DNA of 64,000 nucleotides from Companilactobacillus nantensis DSM 16982 (GCF_001435815.1 NZ_AZFV01000010.1:33687-97686), one strand, 5' to 3'; shown: positions 1-10,586, counted from the first letter of the stretch. Numbers and translations are program-made. Notes: generated by a model from the sequence alone, not told the origin.

Positions 1-617
1 TGGGTTGGTATGATAAAGGTGACATCCGAGTTATCTTTATCGATACTAGTGATATTCCTTATATTCTAAGTAATGGTTCGAAGAAGTACGATTTTAAGAA
101 GGTTCGTGGTGTCCGAGAACAACAATTAGAAGATTTGACCACCGTTTTAGAGCGTACTGTTGATAAGCATGTAGTCGTAATGGGACATGCCAATATCGTT
201 AGTCCAAGTGGGCGCAGTGCGTTAAACTTTAATGGTGATCTTGTGCAACAACTATTGGTCGCATTTAATAACAAAGCTTCGGGACAATTGAAAAATGAAT
301 TAACTGGAGATTTTGGTGTTAATATCCGCTATGATTTCTCGTCTACCGGCATTTCTAAGGTGACAACTTATCTTTGTGGACATATGCATTACGAAAAAAA
401 CTACAAAGTTTCTGAAATTAATCATATAATATTAAATTGTTCGGCCCTTATGGGGAAGAAGCACGGTTTAACGACTGATTACAATAAAAAATGGGACAGA
501 CGATATAATGAAATTTCCGAATTAGCCGGATATTTCATTAATATCGACCCGAATAAACTACGCTTACAGATTTTTGGTTACGGAGCCGCAACAAGGTATG
601 TAAGTTTTGAAATATAA
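1..617 (+). CDS. Metallophosphoesterase, 5' partial
   Basis: The reading frame is open from the left window edge (first full codon at 3), so the N-terminal part, including the first metal-binding motifs, lies outside. The visible 204 residues carry the C-terminal signature of calcineurin-like phosphoesterases: a VVMGHAN segment after an alpha-helical stretch and a CGHMHYEKN segment, the usual GHxH metal-ligand motif. A later internal ATG at 135 exists, but the conserved upstream peptide (GDIRVIFIDTSD) belongs to the same fold, so the true start is upstream. It ends 14 bp before asnB and may be co-transcribed with it. The substrate cannot be told from this part. Family assignment is good; function is open. 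Confidence 0.75.
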   Translation, partial: GWYDKGDIRVIFIDTSDIPYILSNGSKKYDFKKVRGVREQQLEDLTTVLERTVDKHVVVMGHANIVSPSGRSALNFNGDLVQQLLVAFNNKASGQLKNELTGDFGVNIRYDFSSTGISKVTTYLCGHMHYEKNYKVSEINHIILNCSALMGKKHGLTTDYNKKWDRRYNEISELAGYFINIDPNKLRLQIFGYGAATRYVSFEI

Positions 618-631
618 GGGAGAATTATTTT

Positions 632-2545
632 ATGTGTGGAATTGTCGGATTCGTAGATAAAAACATTGCAGATAAAAAACCTGTAATTGAAGCGATGATG
701 GAAACAATCAAGCACCGTGGACCAAACAGTTCTGGTGAACTATTTGAAGGAGACGCTGCTTTAGGCTTTCGCCGTTTGAGTATCATTGATATTAACAGTG
801 GTATGCAACCTATTTATAACGAAGATAGATCAAAGGCCATTATTTTTAATGGTGAAATTTACAATTATCAAGATATTAGAAAAGATTTGAAGAAAGACGG
901 ACACATTTTCACAACTGATACTGATACCGAAGTTCTTTTGCATGGTTTTGAAGAATGGGGCATCGAAGGTTTATTGAAAAAGGTTCGTGGGATGTTTGCA
1001 TTCGTTATTTATGACCTTAAGACTGGTGATATGACTGGTGCTAGAGACTTCTTTGGTATCAAGCCTTTGTATTACTATAACCGTGAAGGTACATTTATTT
1101 TTGGTTCAGAAATTAAAGCATTCTTGAAGGAACCAAACTTCAAGATGGAACTAAATAAAGCTGCTTTGAAGCCATATTTGACTTTCCAATACTCAGCTAT
1201 GAACGAAACATTCTTCAAGAACGTCTTCAAGATTCCTGAAGGCCACTACTTTACATTTAAGAATGGTAAGTTGAGTATCAAGAAGTACTGGGATATGGAA
1301 TTCAAAGCTAACAACTTGTCATTTGAAGAAACTGTTAAACGTATCGACAAGTCATTGCGTGAATCTGTTGAAGAACACTCAATCAGTGATGTGCCAGTTG
1401 GTTCATTACTTTCAAGTGGTGTTGATTCAAGTTACGTTACAGCTATCTTGAAGCCACAACATACTTATTCAATTGATTTTGATACAAGTACTTATGAAGA
1501 AGGTACAGCTGCCAAGATGTTAGCTGATAAGCTAGGTCTTGAAAATACACGTGGTATCGTTACAAAAGAAGAGGCCATCAAGTCACTTCCTTTGATTCAA
1601 TACTATATGGATGAACCAGACGCTAACCCTTCATCAGTGCCACTATACTTTTTAACAAAACTAGCTAGTCGTGATGTTACGGTTATCCTTTCTGGTGAAG
1701 GTGCCGATGAATTGTTCGCCGGTTATGCTAACTATGGTTTCCACTCACATTCCAAGGCAATTCGTGTAATTGCTGAAGATTTGAAGAAACTACCTAAGGG
1801 TGTTAAGTACAAGTTGGCTCATGGTTTGAAGAAGATGCCAAACTTCCCAGGAAGATTACACTTGTACGAATCAACAGCTAAGGCTGAAGAATTCTTTATC
1901 GGACAAGCTAAAGTCTTTACTGAAAAAGAAGCTGCTGCTTTAGTTAAGCCAGAATTTGAAAAATCACGTTCTGTACATGACATCGTTATGAAGAGTTATA
2001 ACAAAGTTCGTGACTACAATGATGAAGTTAAGAAGATGCAATATCTTGACCTTCACCAATTCATGGCTGGCGATATCATCCTTAAAGCTGACCGTATGAG
2101 TATGGCCAACTCAATGGAATTACGTGTACCATTCCTAGATAAAGAAGTTGCAAAAGTTGCTGCCGGCGTACCTACAAAGTATCTTTTGAACAGTAAAGAT
2201 AGTAAGTATGCATTGCGTGTTGCTGCTGAACGTGCACTTCCTTCAGAATGGGCTAAGCGTGAAAAATTAGGTTTCCCAGTACCAATTCGTGACTGGATTA
2301 GAACTAAGGAAGTTTACGAAGACTTCCGTAAGTTGTTCAGTGCTGATTTTGCTGCCGAATTCTTTGATCAAGATGCTATTTTGAAGATGCTTGATGGTTG
2401 TTATCGTGGTGAAAACGATGATCGTCGTAAAGTATGGACAATTTATTCATTCTTGATTTGGTATAAAGTATTCTTCATCGATGGTGGTAAGAAACCAGAT
2501 GTTGATCCTCAAGTATTTGTACCTGAAGATGAAAACAAAGATTAG
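632..2545 (+). CDS. asnB: Asparagine synthase (glutamine-hydrolysing)
   Basis: The enzyme makes asparagine from aspartate, ATP and glutamine in the cytoplasm. The protein starts MCGIVGF, so Cys2 is the N-terminal nucleophile of the class II glutamine amidotransferase domain (about residues 2-210). The synthetase domain follows, with a PP-loop (SSGVDSS, near residue 260) for ATP binding and the conserved SGEGADELFAGY segment. At 637 residues it has the normal length of bacterial AsnB. A GGGAG ribosome binding site lies 8-12 bp upstream. A strong terminator follows at 2582-2634. It may be read together with the phosphoesterase just upstream. Confidence 0.95.
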   Translation: MCGIVGFVDKNIADKKPVIEAMMETIKHRGPNSSGELFEGDAALGFRRLSIIDINSGMQPIYNEDRSKAIIFNGEIYNYQDIRKDLKKDGHIFTTDTDTEVLLHGFEEWGIEGLLKKVRGMFAFVIYDLKTGDMTGARDFFGIKPLYYYNREGTFIFGSEIKAFLKEPNFKMELNKAALKPYLTFQYSAMNETFFKNVFKIPEGHYFTFKNGKLSIKKYWDMEFKANNLSFEETVKRIDKSLRESVEEHSISDVPVGSLLSSGVDSSYVTAILKPQHTYSIDFDTSTYEEGTAAKMLADKLGLENTRGIVTKEEAIKSLPLIQYYMDEPDANPSSVPLYFLTKLASRDVTVILSGEGADELFAGYANYGFHSHSKAIRVIAEDLKKLPKGVKYKLAHGLKKMPNFPGRLHLYESTAKAEEFFIGQAKVFTEKEAAALVKPEFEKSRSVHDIVMKSYNKVRDYNDEVKKMQYLDLHQFMAGDIILKADRMSMANSMELRVPFLDKEVAKVAAGVPTKYLLNSKDSKYALRVAAERALPSEWAKREKLGFPVPIRDWIRTKEVYEDFRKLFSADFAAEFFDQDAILKMLDGCYRGENDDRRKVWTIYSFLIWYKVFFIDGGKKPDVDPQVFVPEDENKD

Positions 2546-2581
2546 TTTTATAGTCTTAATATAATAATTGTAGAAAAGTAA

Positions 2582-2634
2582 AAGAAGTTGTTTCTAACTT
2601 GATGATATTTCAAGTCGGAGACAACTTCTTTTTG
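2582..2634 (+). terminator. Terminator of asnB
   Basis: A long hairpin of about 20 paired positions with few mismatches (left arm from 2582, right arm to 2630) is followed by a T run. It isolates asnB from the surface-protein genes. Confidence 0.85.
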
Positions 2635-2718
2635 TTATAGTGAAAAATTAGTTAAGTGAAAATCTCACCTTTTTGGTGAATTATGGGTTATGGCATTTCA
2701 CAACCAAAATAACGCTTA

Positions 2719-2732
2719 TGAAAGCGCTTTAT
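2719..2732 (+). promoter_or_regulatory. Cre-like catabolite site upstream of surface-protein gene
   Basis: TGAAAGCGCTTTAT matches the CcpA cre consensus (TGNAANCGNTNNCA) at all but one fixed position. It lies about 180 bp before the first BspA gene in a 350-bp intergenic region that holds no other gene. No clear -35/-10 pair is obvious, so the direction of control is unknown. Confidence 0.5.
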
Positions 2733-2898
2733 TAAATTGCTTATAGAGTTATTATTAAATGTATCAAGGATGTTTTTGCTTTAAAGTTAAAGATTTAAAA
2801 GGAACCCATGGCTCTGGTATTAAAGGTATTGATTGATGTTTATTGTTTGGCAAGAGAATTTATTAATTAAGTAAATAAATTTTTCCGGGAGGCAACGA

Positions 2899-5571
2899 AT
2901 GAGATTTAATCAATTGAAAAGAGACCCTAACACGGTTATCAGAAAAAAACTTTATAGGAAAGGTAAGAGTTGGGTAGTCGCTTCGTCTTTAGCTTTGGCA
3001 AGTGGACTGATATTTTTAGGAACTAGTGGCATTTCAGTACAGGCTGATGTAGTTAACTCAGATACAGAAGAGCGGTCTGTGGCAGATGTTGATGATATTC
3101 AACAAAAAGAAACTACTCCAACAGAAACCAGCCAATCTACAGGATTGTTAGATACTCCAGCTGATGAAACACAAGATAAAGAGGGATTAGTTTCTACAGA
3201 GGAACCAGTTTCTGATGAAACATCTTCAAACGATGCAACAGATGAAGACCAACAATCAATTGAAAATGCTAATTCTGATGACCCTCCAGCTGGAACTGAA
3301 ACACAACAAACAATAATAAAAGATTATAATCCCGATGCAGACTTTGTTGATAATACCAATGAATATTACCAGTCTGGAACAGATTATACGATTCCAGATG
3401 AGCAAATTCCGGATAAAATTCATCAAGAAGGTATTTTTCAAAGTGGAATGGATGGGACGTCTCCTTACTTTGTAACTAACGAAAAAAATCTTTATTTTCT
3501 TGATGGGACATTGGATGCTACTTATACTAGAAACTTGATTGGTGATTCTGATTTTATGAAGAAAAATGTTCTTAATATTGATACATCATTAGCAGATCGC
3601 GTATATTTTCCAAAAAAATCGGATGGAATGTTTTCCCAACTTGGAAATGAAGAGTTTTGGGGGATGATTGCGGAATATTCTCCAAAGTTGAATCTTTCTA
3701 AAGTTGATACAAGTAATGTGACGAGTATGAATGGATTGTTTAGTGGTGACTATCTTTCATCACTTGATTTAAGTAGTTTTAATACACGGTTTGTGACTAA
3801 TATGTCTAATATGTTTGGTGGTACGACAGTACCCGAGCTTGATTTAAGCTCCTTTGATACAAGTAATGTGACCGATATGTCTGACATGTTTAATAGTACA
3901 GCGATACCAGTGTTGGATTTAGGTGGCTTTAATACAACTAACGTGAAGAATATGTCTAATATGTTCAGTGGTATTAATTACCAAAAAGCAATTTCAGGAC
4001 AAGCTGTTACATCACTTGATTTAAGTAGTTTCAATACAGGTAATGTAACTAATATGTCTAATATGTTTAGTTCTTCAGTGTTCTCAACACTTAATTTAAA
4101 GTCCTTTGATACCAGTCAAGTGACTGATATGTCATATATGTTTTCAGAAGCAGCAGTTCCCATACTTGATTTAAGTAGTTTCGATACAAGTAATGTTCAA
4201 ACAATGAAGTGCATGTTTGATCAATTTAATGCGGTGCAAAATAGTAGTAATAATGAGTTTGCATACCCTCTGGCTACTTTAAATGTTTCTAGTTTTAAGG
4301 GTGGTGGGTTAAATACCTCAGACGCTATTGATAATATGTTTAGCAGTGCAAGAGTTACAAATATAAATATGCCTAATTTTAAGATCGATTCAGATGCAAT
4401 TACTTCTGAAACTTCAATTTTTAACGGACTTACTGCGGATACAGTTTCGATTCCTAATTTCGATGGTTCAAAGATTAAAAATTGGGATAAGACCTTTACG
4501 GATGCGCGCATAAATAAACTAGATATTAGTAATTGGAGTATGTTAACTAATTCAGATACGGAAATGTTTTTTGGAGCAGTTATCAAACAAATTACGTTAG
4601 GACCAACCAATAGTTTTATAGAGGACATAATCCTGTCTTTTAGGGACAATAATGATGGGATGAATATTCCGGATAAAGATGATCAATGGATAAGCATTGG
4701 TGAAAATGGTGTAGTTGATCCTACAACGACTTTCTACGCACTTCCAATAAGTGAAGAGGCTGCGAAATATAACGATGATGATGCAGTTCAGTATGGTGTA
4801 GGTCATTATTACAATGGTTCAGGAGAATTAGGAGTTAAAACCTTCGTGCCAGATGTCGATATCATTGGTAAAGTTACTTTGAATGTTTCTACTACAGTTG
4901 ACGGCAAAGATGATGAAGATGTGACATATCCTGATTTATATGGAAAAATTGGTATTCCAATCACCCTTGATGTACCTCCTAAGGAAGGCTATCAAGCAGA
5001 TAAAAAGACTATCACAGCAACCGTAACGGATAGTGGCATCACAACGGAAGATGATATTAACTATACAAAGATTTCAACCGGAGGAACTGGTGGAAGTAGC
5101 GGCACCTCACAAAATATTTTCATCTCTGACAGACCTCAAACAGCAAATTACCAAAGAATAGCCATTTATCCCGACCAAGGTAGTGTGACTTTATACAAAC
5201 AAGAAGGTCAGAAATTTGTACCTATCACAGACCGTGCATTGGAAGCGGATAGTGGTTGGTATTATGATAAAGTGGCTTATGTTGGTAGTGAAAATTCTGG
5301 GATGAAGTATTATCGTGTATCGACCAATGAATGGGTTAGAGCTAACCAAGCGTATCTTTATCAACCTAATAAAGTTGTTATTAGAACTAAAGCTGGTGAC
5401 CCAAAGCAATTGATTCATTCAGAGGGAACTTTGGCAACAAGTAGAATGATCAGTCCAAATACCGATTGGTATAGTGACTTGATTGGCTACCTCGGTGAAG
5501 GACAATATTATCGAGTAGCTACGAATGAATTTGTTAATAAAGCAGATGTTACAGTAATTCAAGATGCATAG
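2899..5571 (+). CDS. Secreted BspA-repeat surface protein with C-terminal SLAP modules (paralogue 1)
   Basis: An 890-residue surface protein. Residues 1-50 form a KxYKxGKxW-type signal (LYRKGKSW, then a hydrophobic core ending SVQADV). A Ser/Thr/Glu/Asp-rich stalk follows to about 140. From about 265 to 440 there are regular BspA-type repeats (PF03382/DUF285; period about 22-24 residues; consensus LDLSSFDTSNVTDMSxMF), fading into degenerate repeats to about 560. A beta-rich module (about 655-725, GKVTLN to TATVTD) links to two C-terminal SLAP-like wall-binding modules (about 740-890, YYRVSTNEWV and YYRVATNEFV). There is no LPXTG, so attachment is probably non-covalent. The GGGAGG ribosome binding site fits the ATG at 2899. 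Adhesion is an inference from the family. Confidence 0.85.
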   Translation: MRFNQLKRDPNTVIRKKLYRKGKSWVVASSLALASGLIFLGTSGISVQADVVNSDTEERSVADVDDIQQKETTPTETSQSTGLLDTPADETQDKEGLVSTEEPVSDETSSNDATDEDQQSIENANSDDPPAGTETQQTIIKDYNPDADFVDNTNEYYQSGTDYTIPDEQIPDKIHQEGIFQSGMDGTSPYFVTNEKNLYFLDGTLDATYTRNLIGDSDFMKKNVLNIDTSLADRVYFPKKSDGMFSQLGNEEFWGMIAEYSPKLNLSKVDTSNVTSMNGLFSGDYLSSLDLSSFNTRFVTNMSNMFGGTTVPELDLSSFDTSNVTDMSDMFNSTAIPVLDLGGFNTTNVKNMSNMFSGINYQKAISGQAVTSLDLSSFNTGNVTNMSNMFSSSVFSTLNLKSFDTSQVTDMSYMFSEAAVPILDLSSFDTSNVQTMKCMFDQFNAVQNSSNNEFAYPLATLNVSSFKGGGLNTSDAIDNMFSSARVTNINMPNFKIDSDAITSETSIFNGLTADTVSIPNFDGSKIKNWDKTFTDARINKLDISNWSMLTNSDTEMFFGAVIKQITLGPTNSFIEDIILSFRDNNDGMNIPDKDDQWISIGENGVVDPTTTFYALPISEEAAKYNDDDAVQYGVGHYYNGSGELGVKTFVPDVDIIGKVTLNVSTTVDGKDDEDVTYPDLYGKIGIPITLDVPPKEGYQADKKTITATVTDSGITTEDDINYTKISTGGTGGSSGTSQNIFISDRPQTANYQRIAIYPDQGSVTLYKQEGQKFVPITDRALEADSGWYYDKVAYVGSENSGMKYYRVSTNEWVRANQAYLYQPNKVVIRTKAGDPKQLIHSEGTLATSRMISPNTDWYSDLIGYLGEGQYYRVATNEFVNKADVTVIQDA

Positions 5572-5598
5572 ATTTGAAATGAATTAGAATAAAATTTA

Positions 5599-5634
5599 AA
5601 AATAGACCGGATAAATTTATCTGGTCTATTTTTT
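5599..5634 (+). terminator. Terminator of surface-protein gene 1
   Basis: Hairpin AATAGACCNGATAA paired with its complement around a three-base loop, followed by six T. Confidence 0.85.
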
Positions 5635-6063
5635 CGTACTGGTGTAAAAAGTCATGATATTTTTAATACGACTTTCTATATTTTAAAAACTAAATATGTC
5701 TTAAAAATTAATAAAGAAAGAATAATTTATTCGATATAAATTGACCGATAAATTTTATATAGCGTTATTATTAAGGTATTAAGGAATTGGCATGTTAATT
5801 AAACACAGTATAAGGAAATAAAGAATATCACTAGAAAAGATGCATGTATTTAGTTGACCGCCTTGAGGAAGGTGAGAGCTACAAACTAGTTACCAGTAAG
5901 CTTGTATAAAATTCAAACGTTAATTGATATTTAAAGTTAAAGGAATAACTGAAAAAAATAACTTATAGGAGAGTTTATTTTTTTAGTTTTGATATTTTTG
6001 GAAAATTTTATTATTTGTAAGAGAACCGTGCAATTATAAATGAGTTCTCCAGGGAGACGACTA
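5635..6063 (+). other. Intergenic leader of the second surface-protein gene
   Basis: About 430 bp without a credible gene. Positions 5759-5786 resemble 2743-2770 upstream of the first paralogue (ATAG-GTTATTATTAA block followed by TAAGGA/CAAGGA), so the duplication that made the two genes included their upstream control region. No firm promoter could be placed. Confidence 0.4.
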
Positions 6064-8823
6064 ATGAGATTTAATCAATTGAAAAAAAATCCTAATGCAA
6101 TTATTCGGAAGAAACTTTACAAAAAAGGTAAATGTTGGGTTGTCGCTTCATCTTTGGCTTTTGCCAGTGGACTGATGCTTTTAGGAGCTAGTGGGATGTC
6201 AGTTCAGGCAGATGCAGTTGGTAATAGTGTGACTCAAGGACAAACTGTTATGGATAGTGACACTTCAACATCTAATGGAAACGAGTCTACCGGAACTCAG
6301 ACTCCTGCACCCGCTGCCGCTAAAAATGGTACATCAGCGGATGACGTTAACCAGAAATCTGTTCTGAATACTCAAGATAAGCAACAACCTCAGAATGTGC
6401 AAGGCAACCCTGAACCAGTAGATAATCAAAACCTAGCAACGGGTAATGGAAATGGTGGAAATACAGAACAACCAAGTGGTATGACAAAGCCTGAATCTCT
6501 TACTGTTGCAGAGGAATCAGCAGCAGGTGAATCTCAGCCTCAGCAAGTAACGGGTGATTCTGAAATTGTACAATATGACCCAAATACAGGATATACAGAT
6601 ACAACTAATTGGGTTAAATCAGGTACGCAATACAATATTGATGATAGCCAAATTCCTCCTGAGATTAAAAAAGAGGGTATTTATCAACAGGGGATGGACG
6701 GAACATCACCTTATTTTATAACGAATGCTAAAAATTTATATTTTCTGAATGGTACCTTAGATGCAATTTATACTAAGACTATGTTAGAGAATTCGGACTT
6801 TATGAAAGCTCATGTTCTTAACATTGATACATCAGTGGCTACTAAGAAAGTGTATCTTCCAAAAGATTCAAGCGGTTTATTTAGTGAAATTGGATCATCA
6901 CAAATGTTAGACTCGAAAGGGCACGTCTTTTTTCCAGAATATGCTCCAAAAATGAATTTATCTAAAGTTGATACAAGTTATGTAACAAATATGAATTCAA
7001 TGTTTAAAGATGATGTTTTGCCATCACTGGACTTGGGCTCCTTTATAACCAAGAATGTAACGGATATGTCAAGTATGTTTAGTGGTACTAAAGCCTCAGA
7101 GTTGAACCTAAGTTCCTTTGATACAAGTTTAGTGACAAATATGTCGTACATGTTTTCAGATTCAGATCTGCCAATACCTGATTTAAGTAACTTTGATACG
7201 CATAAAGTGACTGATATGTCATTTATGTTTACTGATGTTAATTCTTCTAATGCATACTCAGGATTATCAGTTCCAACACTTGACTTAAGTAGTTTTAATA
7301 CAAGTTCGGTTACTAATATGTCGTCTATGTTTGCTCGAGCAGTATTCTCTGCACTTAATTTAAAGTCTTTTGATACAAGTAAAGTTACTGATATGTCATA
7401 TATGTTTTCAGATGCGGAAGTTCCATTACTTGATTTAAGTAGTTTTAATACAAGCAATGTTCAAACAATGTATTCAATATTTAATGGACTTAATTCATTA
7501 ATAAATAATGGCACGTATATACAATCTCCCGGTGTTTTAAATGTTTCCAGTTTTAAGGGTGATGGTTTAACTGCTTCAAATGCCATTGAAAGTATGTTCA
7601 TGAATGCAAGAGTTAAAAATATAAATATGCCAGATTTTAAGGCGGATTCAGACACCGTGACGTCAGCCAATTCGATGTTTAATACAATAATGGCAGATAC
7701 GGTTTCAATCCCTAACTTCGATGGCTCAAAGATTCAAGATTGGGGCAGTGCATTTTACGGTGCACACATAAAAAAGTTGGACATTAGTACGTGGAATATG
7801 CTGACCAATTCAGATATTGGGATGTTTTATCAGGCCATTATAAATCAAATTACCTTAGGACCAGCTAATAAATTTCCAGAATATACGAATTTATATTTTA
7901 AAGATTATAGTGATACAGATACAGATGCAGACTCAAGTGATCAATGGGTCAGCATTGGTAAAAATGGAGTGGTTGATCCTTCAACGAGTTTTTATGCCCG
8001 TTCAGGTTATAAAGATGATTCGGGAAATATACATGATTCGGGAAATGTACATGACGGAATAGACCATTCTTATGATGGTTCAGGAAAAGTAGGCGTTAAA
8101 ACATTTGTACCTATGGTAGGAATTATTGGCAAAGTCACCTTGAATGCTCCTACTACAGTTGATGGGAAAGCGGGAGAAGATGTAGTTTATCCTGATTTAT
8201 ATGGTAAAATTGGCGTTCCAATTACGCTTGATGTGCCTTCTAAAGAGGGTTATCGAGCAGACAAAAAGACTATTACAGCAACTGTAACAGATAAAGGTAT
8301 TACAACAGATGACGTTATTAACTATACAAAGATTCCAACTGGTGGAGGCAGTGGTACCTCGGAAAATATTTTCATTTCTGACAGACCTCAAACATCAGAT
8401 GCTCATAGAATTTCCATCTATCCCGACCAAGGAAATGTAACTTTATACAAGCAAGAGGGTCAAAAATTTGTCCCTATCACAAACCGTGAAGTAGAAGCCG
8501 GTAGCGATTGGTACTTTGATAAAGTAGCCAACGTTGGTAGTGAAAATTCTGATATGAAATATTACCGTGTTTCAACTAACGAATGGGTCAGAGCTAACCA
8601 AGCTTACCTTTACCAACCTAATAAGGTCATTATTAGAACTAATGCCGGCGCTCCTAAGCAATTGATTCACGCTGAAGGAACCTTGGCAACAAGTAGAATG
8701 TTGAGTCCTGATACTGATTGGTACAGTGATTTAATTGGTGATCTTGGTGAAAGTCAATACTACCGAGTAGCTACAAATGAGTTTGTTAAAAAATCAGATG
8801 TTACGGTCATTAAAAATGCTTAG
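6064..8823 (+). CDS. Secreted BspA-repeat surface protein with C-terminal SLAP modules (paralogue 2)
   Basis: A 919-residue paralogue of the preceding gene with the same architecture: a KxYKxGKxW-type signal (LYKKGKCW, hydrophobic core to about residue 50), a Ser/Thr/Gln/Pro-rich low-complexity stalk (50-190), BspA-type repeats (about 300-470, then degenerate), a beta-rich module (about 690-755) and two SLAP-like wall-binding modules (about 768-919). An in-frame ATG exists at 6040, but the start at 6064 is preferred. It has an AGGGAG site at the right distance and gives an N-terminus (MRFNQLKK) collinear with paralogue 1. The cysteine inside the signal motif is unusual. The stalks of the two paralogues differ most and the C-terminal modules are nearly identical, as expected for antigen-like surface proteins. 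Confidence 0.85.
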   Translation: MRFNQLKKNPNAIIRKKLYKKGKCWVVASSLAFASGLMLLGASGMSVQADAVGNSVTQGQTVMDSDTSTSNGNESTGTQTPAPAAAKNGTSADDVNQKSVLNTQDKQQPQNVQGNPEPVDNQNLATGNGNGGNTEQPSGMTKPESLTVAEESAAGESQPQQVTGDSEIVQYDPNTGYTDTTNWVKSGTQYNIDDSQIPPEIKKEGIYQQGMDGTSPYFITNAKNLYFLNGTLDAIYTKTMLENSDFMKAHVLNIDTSVATKKVYLPKDSSGLFSEIGSSQMLDSKGHVFFPEYAPKMNLSKVDTSYVTNMNSMFKDDVLPSLDLGSFITKNVTDMSSMFSGTKASELNLSSFDTSLVTNMSYMFSDSDLPIPDLSNFDTHKVTDMSFMFTDVNSSNAYSGLSVPTLDLSSFNTSSVTNMSSMFARAVFSALNLKSFDTSKVTDMSYMFSDAEVPLLDLSSFNTSNVQTMYSIFNGLNSLINNGTYIQSPGVLNVSSFKGDGLTASNAIESMFMNARVKNINMPDFKADSDTVTSANSMFNTIMADTVSIPNFDGSKIQDWGSAFYGAHIKKLDISTWNMLTNSDIGMFYQAIINQITLGPANKFPEYTNLYFKDYSDTDTDADSSDQWVSIGKNGVVDPSTSFYARSGYKDDSGNIHDSGNVHDGIDHSYDGSGKVGVKTFVPMVGIIGKVTLNAPTTVDGKAGEDVVYPDLYGKIGVPITLDVPSKEGYRADKKTITATVTDKGITTDDVINYTKIPTGGGSGTSENIFISDRPQTSDAHRISIYPDQGNVTLYKQEGQKFVPITNREVEAGSDWYFDKVANVGSENSDMKYYRVSTNEWVRANQAYLYQPNKVIIRTNAGAPKQLIHAEGTLATSRMLSPDTDWYSDLIGDLGESQYYRVATNEFVKKSDVTVIKNA

Positions 8824-8832
8824 TTAAATATA

Positions 8833-8873
8833 AAGAAGACAATCAGTCGATTAAGCTGAATGTCTTCTTTTTT
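8833..8873 (+). terminator. Terminator of surface-protein gene 2
   Basis: Hairpin with AAGAAGACA / TGTCTTCTT arms and an inner CAG/CTG extension, followed by a T run. Confidence 0.85.
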
Positions 8874-9023
8874 GTCTCTTTTTTTGGATAAAGTTAAGAA
8901 ACAATAAAACTATTATCAAACCTAAATAGTGGATAAGATTATTTGATATAGTAGACTTGATATTTTTCTAAGTTGAAAAAGCACTCGGGGATTTCGACTA
9001 GAAATTGAATTAGGGGTGGAAAA

Positions 9024-10334
9024 ATGGATACTAGCAATGTTACGAATATGAGCCAAATGTTTTTAAATTGTCGGTCACTAAAAAAACTAGATTTATCCAG
9101 TTTCAATACTAATAGTGTCCAAGACATGTCACAGATGTTTGGTGGATGCAGTGATTTACGTATGCTCAACATAACTAATTTTGATACGAAAAAAGTAACT
9201 AATATGAACGGAATGTTTGCAGGTTGTGAAACATTGGAGGAACTAGATTTATCTAACTTTGACACTAAGAATGTTAAAAGTATGGATAATATGTTCCAAG
9301 CAACCGATGCTTTGAAGTCACTTAAATTGGGCGATAAATTTGTCGTGCCCGAAAATAAGGAAAAGGATTTGAAGTTGGTCAACCGGACTTGGATTGATGT
9401 CGGTACAGGTACAACGAAGAATCCGAAACCAACTAACAAAATCGGCATTAGTTCTGATGAACTTTTGAAACACCATGATAAAGGCAACTGGGTCGTTAAA
9501 CCTGAAAAAGAATACCTCGGTAATTTTAGAATTATGGTTGCTAATAATTTGCACAAAGATATCGTTGTGACAGTACCAGATGAAATCCGTCCAGAGTACG
9601 TTGGCAGTGTCTTTGAAGTTGCCGTACCACAAATTACTGGATTTAACGCTGATAGAAAGACTTTAACCGTAACAGCAACTGATGAAGGGTTGATCAGCAA
9701 TGAAGAGGTCACTTATACAGAAGTTGTCGAAAAACCAGCTGTAGTCCAATCCGCAGCTCAAACAACTTCATCAGTACAATTGGCCGAAAAAGTTATCAAG
9801 CCAAAAGCCGTTACAACGCCTACACCAACAGTCGAAAAGGCAGCAGGACCCCAAAAGACGGTGGAAACTGAAACAGTTGTAACAGCTAAACCAGAGCCAG
9901 AACCATCAGAGGAACAAGGTAAAGTTACAAAATTTATGAACTATATTTCCGTTCACCCAGATTTAAAAGCTGCTAAAACATACAGCATGAATGGAAAAAT
10001 TAATGACGGCAATACACTTAGACCAGGATACAGTTGGTTCAGTGATAAACAATTGCAACTAGGCAATCAAAAGTATTATCACGTCTTGGGTGATTCATGG
10101 ATCAAAGCTGAAGATGTTTTTATTTATCGTGAAGCTCAAAATCTAGTTAAGACTAAAGATGTTGTAATGACGAACTTGTTCAATAGTCGAGCAGAGCTGT
10201 TAACAAACCGTGGCTTAGGCGCATTGAGCACATGGCAAACATCAAAAGAAGTAATTCTTGGCAATCACAAATACTACCAAATTACTGCCAACGAATTTGT
10301 TGATTCAGACAATGTTGAAATAGTAAATGAGTAA
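9024..10334 (+). pseudogene. 5'-truncated BspA/SLAP surface-protein gene (possible remnant)
   Basis: The 436-residue frame begins abruptly inside a BspA repeat (MDTSNVTNMSQMF). It has about four repeats (residues 1-95), a beta-rich module (about 170-235), a Pro/Thr/Glu linker and two SLAP-like modules (about 300-436). There is no signal peptide. In the same frame just upstream lie a TGA at 9006 and, before it, a short peptide that could be a decayed N-terminus. A GGGGTGG sequence precedes the ATG, so a cytoplasmic product could be made, but without export it could not reach the wall. The most likely reading is a 5' deletion of a third tandem paralogue. Recent recombination or a silent donor cassette for its two neighbours are alternatives. 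Confidence 0.6.
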
Positions 10335-10405
10335 TTGAATCTAATATAAATATATTAGCCAATATATTAGTTATCTAAATATACTAAACAAAAAAAGAAA
10401 TAACC

Positions 10406-10586
10406 TAGCCGGAGGGGGAGAGACAGTCTGCCAGCAGTGAAGGTGGAGTTAGGACGGTGATTTTCCGTTCTTACTCCACGGACGTCTTTTGAAATTCGCG
10501 GGTTTTGCGAAGTTCAAAAGCGAGATTTGAGACCTTGGCTCGAATCGGTCCCACAGCAGGCAAGACTGTCTCTCACCCTCCGGCGG
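10406..10586 (+). repeat. Cloverleaf intergenic element, copy A
   Basis: First of 16 copies of one family. Order of parts: TAGCCGGA left edge, left arm of closing stem P1, hairpin P2, hairpin P3, hairpin P4, right arm of P1, GGCGG right edge. Here P1 is GAGAGACAGTCTGCC against GGCAAGACTGTCTCTC. P2 (10443-10480) has GTGGAGTTAGGACGG arms. P3 (10484-10520) has CTTTTGAA / TTCAAAAG ends and TTCGC / GCGAA near the loop. P4 (10522-10545) has a GAGACCTTGGCTC core. The closing segment CGGTCCCACAGC is near-constant in the family. It lies downstream of the third surface-protein gene and is followed by a terminator. Confidence 0.85.

Noticed and set aside
6978..7457. Long minus-strand frames inside the BspA repeats (also 4221, 8939)
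   Set aside because: They are antisense to strongly supported repeat proteins and only mirror the repeat periodicity; no start signals.
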